Shown here: positions 38,401 through 47,270 of the stretch, piece by piece
Layout: each line of letters starts with the position of its first letter
How positions within the stretch are numbered: the stretch's first letter is position 1
Assembly (NCBI RefSeq): GCF_035083965.1
Contig: NC_089736.1
Coordinates: 5,149,501 to 5,213,500 of the forward strand
From: Branchiostoma lanceolatum
Taxonomy: Eukaryota > Chordata > Leptocardii > Amphioxiformes > Branchiostomatidae
DNA: 64,000 bases
Direction of reading: 5' to 3'
The notes under the pieces: generated by a model
What the model was told of the DNA's origin: nothing
The model's database searches: none
The model's input: only the letters and a program-made list of their open reading frames with translations
Program-made: the position numbers and the translations under genes

Positions 38401-41400
38401 CAACTTGTAAAGACTTCCAGTGGAATTTCTTATGAAAAAATGTTCACATTATTTACATATACTAATGTAGACAATGTGCTTTCACTTTGTGAATGTAGCT
38501 TATTTAGATTAAGTTTTAAAACAAAATGGCACATGCTTGATTTTTTTAAATTTTGTTATTACTACCTTCACCAATAAGGTATAACTCAGGAAGCTATGGA
38601 TGGATTGTTATGAACTTTGGTATGTGCATGGTCAGGTCATATGGAAGAAATATTTACATGTAGATGTTGGGCCCCCTGGTGGCTATTTTCTTTGTACAGC
38701 ATCAGAACCTTCGGCTTTGATGTCTCGTGTACTGGGCGAAAAAAGTGACGAAAGCTAGCAGCTTCCTTTTGCAGAGGCGTTTCAGTTTCAGGTTTTGAAA
38801 GGATAACTCCAAACATGATTGACGAATCGTCATTCTTTTTGCTTAAGGGCCGACTGACAAAATGAGATGCTAGTTGTGTAGATCAGGAGCTAATTTGAAT
38901 AATAATGTGTAAATTTCATTTGAAATATTTTTCTTTGTTCACAGAATCTTGACGACTGGTCTTTCGACGTGTTTTCGGTTAATGTAGCATCGAACAGCCA
39001 GGCGCTGAGATACGTCGCATACGAGGTCCTAAAAACCTACGACCTGCTAGTCAAGTTCAAGGTTAGTTGCGATGAACTTGTCCCAAGATATATAGTTTAT
39101 TTATTTACTTATTCATGTACTGGTTCGTAGCTGATAGTTATAATGACAATGGATTTTATTAGATATTCATGCTTGACATGCCAGGCTAAATGTATTTAGT
39201 TAGATATTAACTAAAGTACAGGAGTAGAAATATTATGCTATGTTCAATCTATATCTATCTATAACGATGGCCTATCTGGACAGCTAGAGATTATATTCAT
39301 ATTTAGATTGTATTACAATTTTAAATAGCTAAAGCTTTGCATATCAATTAAGATATATAGAATAGTTAAAATGACAATGAACATCATTGCAAATCTATGC
39401 TAAATGTATTAAGTTGGATAAATAATGTAAAAGAGTCGAAAATTATGCTGCATCCTATACGTCCTTACGTAGAGGTGATCACTTGTATAAGTTTAATTGC
39501 AATTGCAAGAATATATACAATTTTCATCTCTGAGATTTTTCTGGAAATATTTCTTTTTTTCACCACTCAGATCAATGCGGGGGTGTTGTTCAAGTTCCTG
39601 GACGCGTTGGAGAGCGGGTACGGGAAGCACAACAACCCTTACCACAACCAACTCCACGCCGCTGACGTCACACAGACAACACATTACCTGCTGTACTCCA
39701 CAGGACTCGTGGTACGACATAAACACACACTGGGTCATGGGTCACATACCACACGTCTATGGGCGGTTTGAACTGCGCATGTGCAGAGTGATGCATTGTG
39801 GGTAACATGTCAAAGGTGAAGGTCCCTGAGACATAAACGTCACACAGACAACACATTACCTGCTGTACTTAACAGGACTCGTGGTACGACATAAACACAC
39901 ACTGGGTAATGGGTCACATACCACACGTCTATGGGCGGTTTGAACTGCGCATGTGCAGAGTGATGCATTGTGGGTAACATGTCAAAGGTGAAGGTCCCTG
40001 AGACATAAACGTCACACAGACAACACATTACCTGCTGTACTCCACAGGACTCGTGGTACGACATACACACACACTGGGTCATGGGTCACATACCACACTT
40101 CTATGGGCGGTTTGAACTGCGCATGTGCAGAGTGATGCATTGTGGGTAACATGTCAAAGGTGAAGGTCCCTGAGACATAAACGTCACACAGACAACACAT
40201 TACTTGCTGTACTCCACAGGACTCGTGGTACGACATACACACACACTGGGTCATGGGTCACATACCACACGCCTATTGGCGGTTTGAACTGCGCATGTGC
40301 AGAGTGTTGCATTATGGGTAACATGTCAAAGTTGAGACATTAGATAAAACACGTCTAGACATGCATCATAATCTCCAAGTCGTCCGATTTTGGCACCGTG
40401 TAGATCTGCTTGGAGATTAATGCATCAAGCAAACTTTAAACAAGAACTGTTTACAAGTTAGGGGCCTTCACCTTTGACTTACGCACACGCACTCTAAATC
40501 GTGAACATGCTCATAGCAGTGTTAGAAATACTTCCTGTGACTATGGAACTGGCCACAGTACATGTATCTCAATCATCACAACAGCTAAGTGCAGAAATAG
40601 CCGAGTGTATGAACGTGCTACGGATGCTGATATATAAACTGATATCCTCTCTACTTGCCATCTAAAAGGTCAGTCAATTGATCCCTATAGTCTTCTTGTG
40701 CGTTATAATGGATTCGGTAAGGAACTGTGTAACGTTCGGCTTGGACAGAAAAACAAATCGTCCGTAACCGCCGAGATGTCAGCAATAATGGATAAGGTAT
40801 GGACGCTGACAGGAAGGGTATTGAAGAACCGTCGTGTAGGCGAAAAGGGGAACTGTTTCATCAATGGAAAGAAAGGAACGGATTTATTTTCTGTGAAAGG
40901 GTACAATTACAAGCTCTAGGTCGACGACCTCATTTTGTGGTAATATCGAAAACACTGCTTTTAATTTTCCTCTCGGGGCAACTGGATGATACGTTTGGTA
41001 GCAATTCTGTACTGGCGGATTAGGAAGATTATAGTAGGATGAATTAGAAGGGGGATATCCAATCTTTTCCGGTCGACGGTTCGCGCTTTGATTTAGCGCC
41101 AATGTGCATTGCCAGTGTGCAATTTTCAGCTGCCTTGACCTGCAATTTGTTCTCCATATCTCTGGAGCAATTTCAATTTCTTCGCAAGTTCTCCCTACCA
41201 CCCAACCATCTCTTTTCTTTCTTTCTTACAAAGACGAGTTCAAAGATCTCAAACGTCCGTGAAATATTTCTAGTTTTTGTGAATTTATTGTTTAATTCAT
41301 TATTTGTGAATTTCTTGCTGATTATGTTGAACACATATTCGCCACAGGATCCTAAATAAACCTTCTCCAGCTGCCTAACTCTGTATCCAAGGGTGCCAAA

Positions 41401-43273
41401 CCGTTACTTGAGTGCGCTAAAGGTTAAAGGCAACAGACATGCATATAGCAGGAAATTGAAGAAAGGAAAGGGGATAAACTATTCTGGGATCTATCTGGGA
41501 CTATTGACCTAACTTCCTGTCAGTGTCTTGCATGTAGAAACCAGCCTGTGTGGGCACCACTATGACCTCAAATTCGACCTCCACTTCCTGTCAGTCCGTG
41601 GTCTTTCCCCATCACTTCCTGCCACTCTACAGTATTCAAATTATTTCGGACACACAAGCAAAAATACATTCTTTTTTTAATTTAGTTTAACAACATTTGT
41701 GGAAGAATTGACATAACAGGTAACTATCACCTTTTCAAGATGTCAACCCAGACCAGACTGTAAGGTTTGGACCATCGCACACCGGGGCATGCCCCTACTC
41801 TTTTTCGAAAGGTGTGGTGGGTTATTTAACGTGCGCGGTGTGTGGCTCTCCCCAAACACGGGACCTCCATTTAACGTCCTATCCGAGGGACGAACGAACA
41901 CAGTGAAAACAAAACTTCCATACACGGAGGTAACAAGATTTCATGCGTATTTTCACACAGCAATGGCTGGCGGATGTTGAGATCCTGGCGGTTGTGCTAT
42001 CAGCGGCCATACATGACGTGGAACACACAGGCGAGACCAACAGCTTCCACGTCATGTCAAAGTGAGTAATTCCCATTCGTCATCGATATAAACGTTTTGT
42101 TGTCAGCATTGCTTTTTGAAATTAGCTATGAAAGACATATTACTTAGTTACTATAACGTCGTTTTGCTGTAGATCGTTGTTTGATTGTAGGTCTAATCAC
42201 ACAAGTAAATGTTTCATTGATATCGCATGTGTCCATTGATCACGTCCTGTCACTCCACTGTGAACCTGACTAGAATGTAGAATATGTGTAACTGTAAAAG
42301 CAAAGACAGACTAAACACAATACCACCCCATGAATACTTATTCATAAATTGCACAGCTGATAAGCATCTAACGTTGATAATACTGTTGAAAGAGTTTTTA
42401 TGACAAGTTTATGTTACAAAACAAGCGTTATGGTGTTGTTCCACCGAAGGTCGCCGATGGCGCTGCTGTACAATGACCGTGCGGTGCTGGAGAACCATCA
42501 CATCAGCACGGCCTTCAGGCTCATGGAGGACGACGGCCTCAATATTCTGGGCAACCTTTCAAATGATGACTTCCGGTGAGACAACACAACTATATTTTAT
42601 TTGATACTTAACTTATTCTTTTCCACGATGGCCTCGGTGAAAAGTGACCAACTGGCTGATTTGAGTAGTTTTTTTTTATGAATAAGCAAAAGTTCAAACC
42701 AACAAGCAAAAATCAGATTAGAATCCCAGACAGACTTTGATGGAATATGTATATATTTGAAATCACTGGCAAATCCGGAAACTGTAACATGAAATTTAAA
42801 GTCAAGCTTGTATAAGAACTTAGCCTTCCCCTAGTGTACAAATTAATGTACGTGAAAGATTCACATTAGATTGTACAATATGACATTTTCATACCTTCTA
42901 TATTGTGGCGTTATCTTGTTGAAGCGGTTAAGGTGTTTGGCCCAGAGGTCCTGTGATCGAATCCCTTGCGAAAGCACTTAACGAGACTTGTCTCACTCCA
43001 CCAAGTTGTTAGAAATATTTGACTTCGTTTGGAGAGGTAAAACGTGGTGGAAGGAGAGGGTTGGGCTCCACCTTCCAAGACCGTGCCCTAAACATAGTAG
43101 ATAACATCCCACTGCCCCTGCGGCCTCAAAAAGGCTGTGGGAATAACCATTTACCTTACCTTCTGTTGCAGAACTCTGCGGACTCTAACGATAGACATGG
43201 TGCTGGCTACGGACATGTCCTTCCACTTTCAGCAGGTCAAACAGATTAAAAGCCTTTTGTCCTGCCCTGAAAG
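26434..43273 (+). CDS. PDE1: Ca2+/calmodulin-dependent phosphodiesterase PDE1, 5' part (9 exons)
   Basis: The gene is recognised as PDE1, which hydrolyses cAMP and cGMP to 5'-monophosphates and is activated by Ca2+/calmodulin. Nine exons with AG/GT borders and matching phases join at 26434-26471, 31246-31359, 36330-36512, 36857-36920, 38945-39061, 39571-39711, 41961-42061, 42450-42575 and 43172-43273, giving 328 residues. The signature VRDWLASTFTRQM lies in exon 3. The metal-binding HNxxHA motif (His197, His201) and HDxxH motif (His237, Asp238, His241) are intact. The start MDSPEAAEKASKR is shorter than in vertebrate PDE1A/C, so the first calmodulin-binding helix may be missing in this isoform. 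Coding stops after SLLSCPER, in mid catalytic domain; the ADISHPAK and glutamine-switch region is absent before the gap at 43607. The missing 3' part may be the minus-strand exons at 61606-63760. Introns are large and transposon-rich. Confidence 0.9.
28690..28850 (+). repeat. Dispersed repeat, ATCAAACCTTACAGTCTG family
   Basis: Second copy of the family at 20930-21115, sharing GGATCAAACCTTACAGTCTG and GTTTAGCGGTTATGCGAAAC. It lies in the first PDE1 intron. Confidence 0.55.
29100..30840. other. PDE1 intron 1, unremarkable part
   Basis: Apart from a fragment of the GACAGGAAGT repeat family near 29230-29460 and a short (AATTG)n run near 30650, no coding or structural signal was recognised. Confidence 0.5.
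30850..31230 (+). repeat. Dispersed repeat, GACAGGAAGT family, abutting an exon
   Basis: Copy of the same family, ending with ACGGAGAAGATCTTTAAAG about 15 bases before the PDE1 splice acceptor at 31245. The pyrimidine tract of that acceptor starts directly after the repeat end. Confidence 0.55.
31246..31359 (+). CDS. PDE1: PDE1 coding exon 2
   Basis: Acceptor TTTTTTCCACAG, donor GTAAGT. Encodes LREILAHLED through RRSAIEYAITVLDAVAAEG, equivalent to the helical segment ending in EYAA(T/S)VLE(S/A)V in vertebrate PDE1. This part contributes to the autoinhibitory, calmodulin-regulated N-terminus. Confidence 0.88.
32700..33520. repeat. Minisatellite, ~51-bp unit
   Basis: More than twelve units of the form CTCCATAGAGCCCTGGACAG, then (G/T)GATAGTTTGTGTTACACAGA. 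Units alternate between CAGGGATAGTTT and CAGTGAGAGTTT variants, and one pair of units (about 32955-33045) is repeated as a block at about 33062-33160, a sign of recent unequal exchange. The array lies in PDE1 intron 2. Long minus-strand ORFs rich in VCVTQT repeats are by-products of the unit. Confidence 0.9.
34064..34539. mobile_element. TIR element, GGCCACAGCA ends, copy in PDE1 intron 2
   Basis: Left end GGCCACAGCAAGTAAAT; near the right end GATGCCACCCATAAAATGTC. Internal words (TACAGGAATAAAAGAC, TTTTGTCGC(T/C)TCAATTCT) are shared with the copy at 54061-54615. No transposase ORF. Confidence 0.6.
34550..36320. other. PDE1 intron 2, 3' part
   Basis: Holds a half copy of the TGTCAAAGG MITE (36115-36200), repeat-like GC-rich DNA around 35290-35860 with a GCGCTCAGTGATC word, and small ORFs (34812-35048, 35468-35701) with no recognisable domain and no splice or family support. 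I see no gene. Confidence 0.5.
36330..36512 (+). CDS. PDE1: PDE1 coding exon 3
   Basis: Acceptor TCTGGACAG, donor GTGAGG. Encodes KLVPDEDDLSEVEPDAVPTE, then VRDWLASTFTRQM and EKPRFRSIVQAVRA. The VRDWLASTFTR block is nearly unchanged from insects to mammals and is diagnostic of the PDE1 family. Confidence 0.95.
36857..36920 (+). CDS. PDE1: PDE1 coding exon 4
   Basis: Two acceptors are possible, CCCAACAG (36856) and CTCTGCAG (36865), nine bases apart and both in frame. The first gives VDRLCRKLSGSGVNYPPGVV, which aligns better with vertebrate VER.YR(R/K)...YPPAV, so it is preferred. A NAGNAG-like choice that adds or drops three residues remains possible. Confidence 0.85.
37025..37125. mobile_element. 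Short MITE, CTGCGCAG / TCATGCGCAG ends
   Basis: Left end GTTTCAACTGCGCAGTGTAA with a decayed GCAATATATCAAG; right end TTGACCTCGCTCATGCGCAG and TTTAGATCGTCAC. A small diverged copy of the dispersed TGTCAAAGG family, in a PDE1 intron. Confidence 0.5.
37783..37992. mobile_element. MITE, palindromic ACTGTAAATGCA ends, copy 2
   Basis: Second copy of the element at 1542-1753. The ends TACTGTAAATGCA and TGCATTTACAGTA are perfect inverted repeats. It sits in the PDE1 intron between the exons ending at 36920 and starting at 38945. Confidence 0.8.
38945..39061 (+). CDS. PDE1: PDE1 coding exon 5
   Basis: Exactly 39 codons, phase 0 at both ends. Encodes DDWSFDVFSVN through LKTYDLLVKFK, equivalent to the start of the catalytic domain (vertebrate VDKWSFDVF(S/A)LNEAS). 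Acceptor TTGTTCACAG, donor GTTAGT. Confidence 0.95.
39571..39711 (+). CDS. PDE1: PDE1 coding exon 6, HNxxHA metal site
   Basis: 47 codons, phase 0. Encodes FLDALESGYGKHNNPYHNQL and then HAADVTQTTHYLLYSTGLV. His197 and His201 belong to the first metal-binding signature of class I phosphodiesterases. The last ~49 bases of this exon, with its GTACGA donor, are the left edge of a 172-bp unit repeated three more times downstream. Confidence 0.96.
39663..40350 (+). repeat. Tandem array of four 172-bp units including an exon end
   Basis: Units start at about 39663, 39835, 40007 and 40179. Each has the last ~49 bases of PDE1 exon 6, its donor, about 50 bases of intron start and the left half of a TGTCAAAGG MITE. 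Units differ by only a few bases, so the amplification is recent. In the second unit CTCCACAGG has become CTTAACAGG. Only the first unit is in the exon; reading on past its donor meets a TGA in the same frame. Confidence 0.93.
40280..40510. mobile_element. Full-length MITE at the end of the 172-bp array
   Basis: Begins GGCGGTTTGAACTGCGCATG and ends GGGGCCTTCACCTTTGACTT with ACGCACACGC. It is the only copy of the array element that still has both ends, so the array was presumably generated from exon 6 and the left half of this insertion. Confidence 0.75.
41961..42061 (+). CDS. PDE1: PDE1 coding exon 7, HDxxH metal site
   Basis: Encodes QWLADVEILAVVLSAAIHDV and then EHTGETNSFHVMS. The HDxxH motif supplies an Asp and a His to the Zn2+/Mg2+ centre. 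Vertebrate PDE1 has HDYEHTGTTN; here Tyr is Val and the second Thr is Glu, while the metal ligands are kept. Acceptor TTTTCACACAG, donor GTGAGT. Confidence 0.96.
42450..42575 (+). CDS. PDE1: PDE1 coding exon 8
   Basis: Encodes SPMALLYNDRAVLENHHIST through DDGLNILGNLSNDDF. LYNDRSVLENHH is a PDE1 hallmark. Donor GTGAGA; the two leftover bases CG join A of the next exon to give Arg. Confidence 0.96.
42910..43150 (+). mobile_element. tRNA-derived SINE next to PDE1 exon 9
   Basis: B-box-like TGATCGAATCC (42953-42963) and the same body as the SINE at 12535-12830 (ACTTCGTTTGGAGAGG, CACCTTCCAAGACCGTGC, GCGGCCTCAAAAAGGCTGTG). It ends about 20 bases before the acceptor of PDE1 exon 9. Confidence 0.7.
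43172..43273 (+). CDS. PDE1: PDE1 coding exon 9, last on this contig
   Basis: Encodes TLRTLTIDMVLATDMSFHFQ and then QVKQIKSLLSCPE. The ATDMSxHFQQ block follows the third conserved helix of the catalytic domain. The donor GTAAGA is intact, so the gene is expected to continue, but the remaining 333 bases before the gap contain only intron and a LINE fragment. Confidence 0.95.
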
Positions 43274-43325
43274 GTAAGACTAAGAGTGTACTTTTGTTTC
43301 CAAATGTTCATTTAACTAAAGAGCC

Positions 43326-43523
43326 GCATTGTTTGAAGAAATAACCATGACCCACCCCAACTTTCCCACATTCACGGACGAACAGAGAGCAACTTTCCTC
43401 TTAGAATCGCAGAACCCACAAATTGTAGAAAAGAGTGGGGCTTTTCGCCTCCTACTGCTTCCAAAAAAGAAGCTGAAGCTAAACCCATCTTATCTAGATA
43501 TAGCGAATCTAATACTTGAGTAG
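43326..43523 (+). pseudogene. LINE reverse-transcriptase C-terminal fragment
   Basis: An open frame reads FPTFTDEQRATFLLESQNPQ, then IVEKSGAFRLLLL, and stops at TAG. The order resembles the C-terminal tail of LINE reverse transcriptases, as in the fragment at 13245-13700. It is cut off from any upstream polymerase and lies in the intron after PDE1 exon 9. Confidence 0.4.
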
Positions 43524-43606
43524 TCTCTTGTTAAAACATCGTCAAGCACTGTTCATTGTCACATGTATGTCCTTTATTATGCTTCTACAACATCAGCTAT
43601 GTATAG

Positions 43607-43706
43607 NNNNNNNNNNNNNNNNNNNNNNNNNNNNNNNNNNNNNNNNNNNNNNNNNNNNNNNNNNNNNNNNNNNNNNNNNNNNNNNNNNNNNNNNNNNNNN
43701 NNNNNN
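43607..43706. other. Scaffold gap of 100 N
   Basis: Exactly 100 N. The PDE1 gene on the left is interrupted before its 3' half and the kinase gene on the right lacks its 5' end, so real DNA is missing or the flanking contigs do not belong together. Confidence 0.97.
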
Positions 43707-43708
43707 TG

Positions 43709-46492
43709 GGCGGAAGTGCGCCAACTGGAAAGCTACGGCGGCAGGCAGCGGTAGCCATAGCTGAAGACATTCCGATCGGTTCAGTTGTGGCAGACCTCAA
43801 AGGTTTCTGGCACGAAAACGGCTACAACGACTATGACCTATTGGATGGAGACGACTTCAAAAGATTTCACATTGACAACTCAAACGGTAAGATTCTGGTT
43901 ATAAATCCGCTGGAATTCAAGCTTCAATCAAGGTATGAACTTGAGATTCGACTGACGAATATGTTTACACTTCCTTCTATCAGAAAGTACCTAAACTTGA
44001 CCGTGAACGTGTATGATGTACCCGACTACCCGCCAGTGTACAATTCTGCATGTGAGACGCGTGTGAAAAATGGTTCAGAACAACTGTTTGACATTACTGT
44101 CCACAGTGGGACAAGTGTGGGCCATCAGTTGACTGATCTGCCCGGAAATATTTCAAGTAGTAACTATCGTCATGCCCGTATCAATACAAACAACAACAAA
44201 TGCAGAGTTCAAGTGACGTGGGGATCGGTGAAAAAAAAATTAGAATGGGCTGCTGTGTTTTCAGTCTTTGATGTGAGCAAGATTAGCAACATAAGTTGTC
44301 CTTCTAATCGCGAAGGCATCGAAGGTACATTTCATCTCATACGCAGAAACAGTAACACAAATCAAGAAGCAACGACGACGTTTCGAAATCTTGAAGAGGA
44401 CAACCTACTCAAGTCATCTTGGTTAAGCGATACTGCTCTGGAGTATTTTCTTTACTTTGACACAAATGTCGTTCATCCAACCGTGACATACGACTGTACT
44501 GTTAGTGAACTTCTCCGTTACGATGGCACAGCACTAAGTTTTTCTATTCGATTCTCTGTAACCATTATAGGTTGTGGACTTGGCAAGTATGGTCCGCTGT
44601 GTGATCAAGACTGCATCTGTAAAAATGGCGCGAGTTGCCATGGATACAATGGAGCCTGTTTGTGTAAACCAGGGTGGGTTGGTGTCGCCTGTGACATACC
44701 CGTACCCGCAATAATGATCACAACTTCAATACCGGCCGAGAATATCAAGATTGGAGACAACCTTAAGTTGTATTGTACAACCATTCATGTCAAGGTGGCG
44801 TCTTTAACTTGGGAACACAAATCGCTATCAGGAAATGGTAGTCTGGAAAGCGGAATACACGAATTGTTACAGAGTGCGGAAAGTTCCGCCTTTGTACCGT
44901 CCATAAATGACGAGGAAAACGGATTCTATTACTGCGTTGTGAACACAACTGATGGTCGAACGCTGGAGGCGGAGTTTTTACTGAACGCGAGCCGATGTGC
45001 GTCTGACTACCACGGGAAGTTCTGCAACGAGACGTGTGATTGCTACAACGATGGACGATGTGACCGAATGGAGGGATGTTTATGTCTTCCTGGTTGGATG
45101 GGCGCCAACTGTGACTCCCCGTGTCCTGAGGGCTACTTTGGGCAAGACTGTACAACAAAGTGTACCTGCGAGAACGCAGCCAAGTGCGACCGTGCCAGTG
45201 GCACCTGTAGTTGTCTGGCGGGCTGGTACGGTTCTAACTGCGAGCAGCCATGCCCACTCGGTCGCTACGGTCCCAGCTGTGTGTACGGATGTAAGTGTGA
45301 ACAGAACACGACTTGTGACGTCTTCAACGGCACCTGTGACAGTTACGACATCACGAAAACCTCACTTTTCAGTCATGCATGGTTAACTGCGCCAGTTGTA
45401 GCCTTGGTACTTGTGTTTGTTGCCATCTGTTGTTACCTGCGACGTCGCCTTAAAGTCCACAGAAAGACCAACAAACTTGACGAAGTGAGAGAGAATATCG
45501 ACGACGACGACGAAAAAACTCAACTGTTGCTACCATGGGAACGAGACGAGAAACATCTAAGGGTCATCAGAATGATTGGACAAGGGACATTTGGTCACGT
45601 GGTTCTAGCGCAACTAAAAAGACCAGGTAAGCAAAATGTTCTTGTAGCTGTGAAGACTCTACAAGGCGCATCACACACTGCAATGTGCTACAAGGACTTC
45701 TACCGCGAGACCGACATTTTGGCAGCCTTGTATAACAGTTCCGAGTACACAGTGGATGACAAGAAGGCCATGCACCCCAACATTGTCGGACTGTACGGAG
45801 TGATCACACAGTCTGAGCCCAAGCGTATTCTACTCGAGTACGCCCCTAGGGGAGATCTTCTGCAATATCTTCGGCGAAATCGGGATAATCCCAGGGCGTC
45901 TTCACTCGACTTCCTCGGCTTAGCAGTCGACGTAGCCCGAGGGTTGCAAGAATTGGAGCGTGTGAAAATCGTCCATCGCGACGTGGCTGCCCGCAATGTC
46001 TTAGTCACCGAGCAGAACACAGCCAAGATCGCCGACTTCGGTCTAGCCCGCGACGTGTACACTAACACTGAATACGTGCATGTCAAGCAGGGGGCAGGGA
46101 TAGCGGATCTTCTCCCACTGAAGTGGATGTCTTTAGAGTCCATACGAGACGGGGTCTACACAAGTTACAGCGACGTCTGGTCCTTTGGCGTGCTGCTGTG
46201 GGAGATCGTTACTTTTGGCGAGGAGCCTCACTACCCCGACATGCTGCGGCCTGACTGCCGCCGGCTCCTGAACCTGCTCAAACTCGGCACGCGTCTGGAA
46301 AAACCGGAAAACTGCCCCGAAGTGCTGTATCGTCTGATGTCGAGATGTTGGGACGCAGAGGCTTCCCTGCGCCCCCTAGCGGAAGAATTGGAGGTTGAAT
46401 TGACAGCGATTGTTCCACAGGAAGAGAATGATCCAATGAATAGAGCCTTTCAGGAACGTAATCATCGCGTGGAGAGAGAAACAGGACTGTAA
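43709..46492 (+). CDS. Receptor tyrosine kinase with cadherin-like, EGF and Ig domains (5' end missing)
   Basis: One unbroken frame of 927 codons runs from the gap to TAA. Residues count from 43709. The N-terminal part reads like a cadherin repeat (AEDIPIGSVVADL, YELEIRLTN, TVNVYDVPDYPP). An unrecognised ~180-residue region follows, then an EGF-like module (CKNGASCHGYNGACLC), an Ig-like domain (LYC...LTWEH...GFYYCVV) and three further EGF-like modules. A membrane helix lies at about 558-582 followed by RRRLK. The kinase has GQGTFGHV (from 624), VAVK (Lys649), HRDVAARN (His756) and DFGLARDVY (Asp776), PLKWMSLES and WSFGVLLWEIV; all catalytic residues are present. The activation loop and C-lobe (LLNLLKLGTRLEKPENC, YRLMSRCW) resemble RET, FGFR and Tie kinases. 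No intron occurs in this stretch. Signal peptide and start codon lie in or beyond the gap. Exact orthology is not claimed. Confidence 0.93.
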   Translation, partial: GGSAPTGKLRRQAAVAIAEDIPIGSVVADLKGFWHENGYNDYDLLDGDDFKRFHIDNSNGKILVINPLEFKLQSRYELEIRLTNMFTLPSIRKYLNLTVNVYDVPDYPPVYNSACETRVKNGSEQLFDITVHSGTSVGHQLTDLPGNISSSNYRHARINTNNNKCRVQVTWGSVKKKLEWAAVFSVFDVSKISNISCPSNREGIEGTFHLIRRNSNTNQEATTTFRNLEEDNLLKSSWLSDTALEYFLYFDTNVVHPTVTYDCTVSELLRYDGTALSFSIRFSVTIIGCGLGKYGPLCDQDCICKNGASCHGYNGACLCKPGWVGVACDIPVPAIMITTSIPAENIKIGDNLKLYCTTIHVKVASLTWEHKSLSGNGSLESGIHELLQSAESSAFVPSINDEENGFYYCVVNTTDGRTLEAEFLLNASRCASDYHGKFCNETCDCYNDGRCDRMEGCLCLPGWMGANCDSPCPEGYFGQDCTTKCTCENAAKCDRASGTCSCLAGWYGSNCEQPCPLGRYGPSCVYGCKCEQNTTCDVFNGTCDSYDITKTSLFSHAWLTAPVVALVLVFVAICCYLRRRLKVHRKTNKLDEVRENIDDDDEKTQLLLPWERDEKHLRVIRMIGQGTFGHVVLAQLKRPGKQNVLVAVKTLQGASHTAMCYKDFYRETDILAALYNSSEYTVDDKKAMHPNIVGLYGVITQSEPKRILLEYAPRGDLLQYLRRNRDNPRASSLDFLGLAVDVARGLQELERVKIVHRDVAARNVLVTEQNTAKIADFGLARDVYTNTEYVHVKQGAGIADLLPLKWMSLESIRDGVYTSYSDVWSFGVLLWEIVTFGEEPHYPDMLRPDCRRLLNLLKLGTRLEKPENCPEVLYRLMSRCWDAEASLRPLAEELEVELTAIVPQEENDPMNRAFQERNHRVERETGL

Positions 46493-46993
46493 TTTTATCT
46501 TCGAAGTAACGCTAATGATACCTGCATGTTGTGTGTTACTCATAAGTTGTCAATCATCTACAATTTTGTATATAAAATGACACCATCACCATATGTGCAT
46601 TTGTATACCATATCTTTGGACGGTTGTAACCACTCTTTATACGGAGTTTATCCTGGAAACCATACCATCGGGGGCTCCTCGATAGCTCAACGGCACTGGG
46701 AGTGACCCCGCCCGCCCAGACAGCTTAGTCCGCTCGGAGTGTGGTTACGGTCTTGGATTAGATTACGTCGCCACCGACAGGATAGCGCGGGACGTACCGC
46801 GGGATAGCGCGGGACGTACCGCGGGACGTACCGTGTGATTTCGCGGCGGGACCTTTCAGGATAATTCAAAATGTTCCACGTGACGCTTCGGGATCCTGTA
46901 TACCTAAGGAAAGTGAGTATCTATACGAATTGGGTATCTGCATCCGCTGCGAAATCCGCAGCGGCTGGCCTGTTTTCAAAGACAAAATCTCAA
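46493..46993. other. Convergent 3' region between kinase and receptor gene 1
   Basis: The kinase (plus) and receptor gene 1 (minus) end about 500 bases apart and must share this 3' space. It holds a small GC-rich tandem repeat at about 46788-46835 (units containing GCGCGGGACGTACC). No canonical AATAAA was spotted on either strand. Confidence 0.6.
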
Positions 46994-47270
46994 TCAGGCA
47001 TTTTCATATATCTTTCCAAATGTGTTCTGGTATTCGTGGTCGTCCGCACTATTCTTACACATGGTCCTCGGGTTCAACGCCTGGTAGTCAGACTGGGTTA
47101 TCTGATTGGATACTCCGGGAAGAGGAAGGACTGTTGCCGGGGCTTGCGGACCCCTGACCGGGGGATGAGGGTCCTGCTGTGTGTCCATCATCTCGTACTC
47201 GTCATTGGAGGTTCCTTGGTCAACTGTCTCATATTCATGATCACTGGAAGTTCTTGGCTCTTGCGTGGTC
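46994..47270 (-). CDS. Receptor 1 exon 7: cytoplasmic tail
   Basis: 92 codons including TGA. Tyrosine motifs in order: HEYETV, DEYEMM (YxxM), SDYQAL (S-x-Y-x-x-L), HEYQNT (YxN) and KIYENA at the C-terminus (YxN). The middle is proline-rich. These fit SH2-domain docking sites; which kinase would act is not shown. Confidence 0.93.

Noticed and set aside
39493..40254. Four similar minus-strand ORFs of about 80 codons
   Set aside because: Antisense shadows of the 172-bp array.
44790..46143. Minus- and plus-strand ORFs inside the kinase gene
   Set aside because: Shadows of the 927-codon receptor kinase frame.
46780..46840. GC-rich short repeats as a CpG-island promoter
   Set aside because: They are a simple tandem repeat between two convergent gene ends; no gene starts here.
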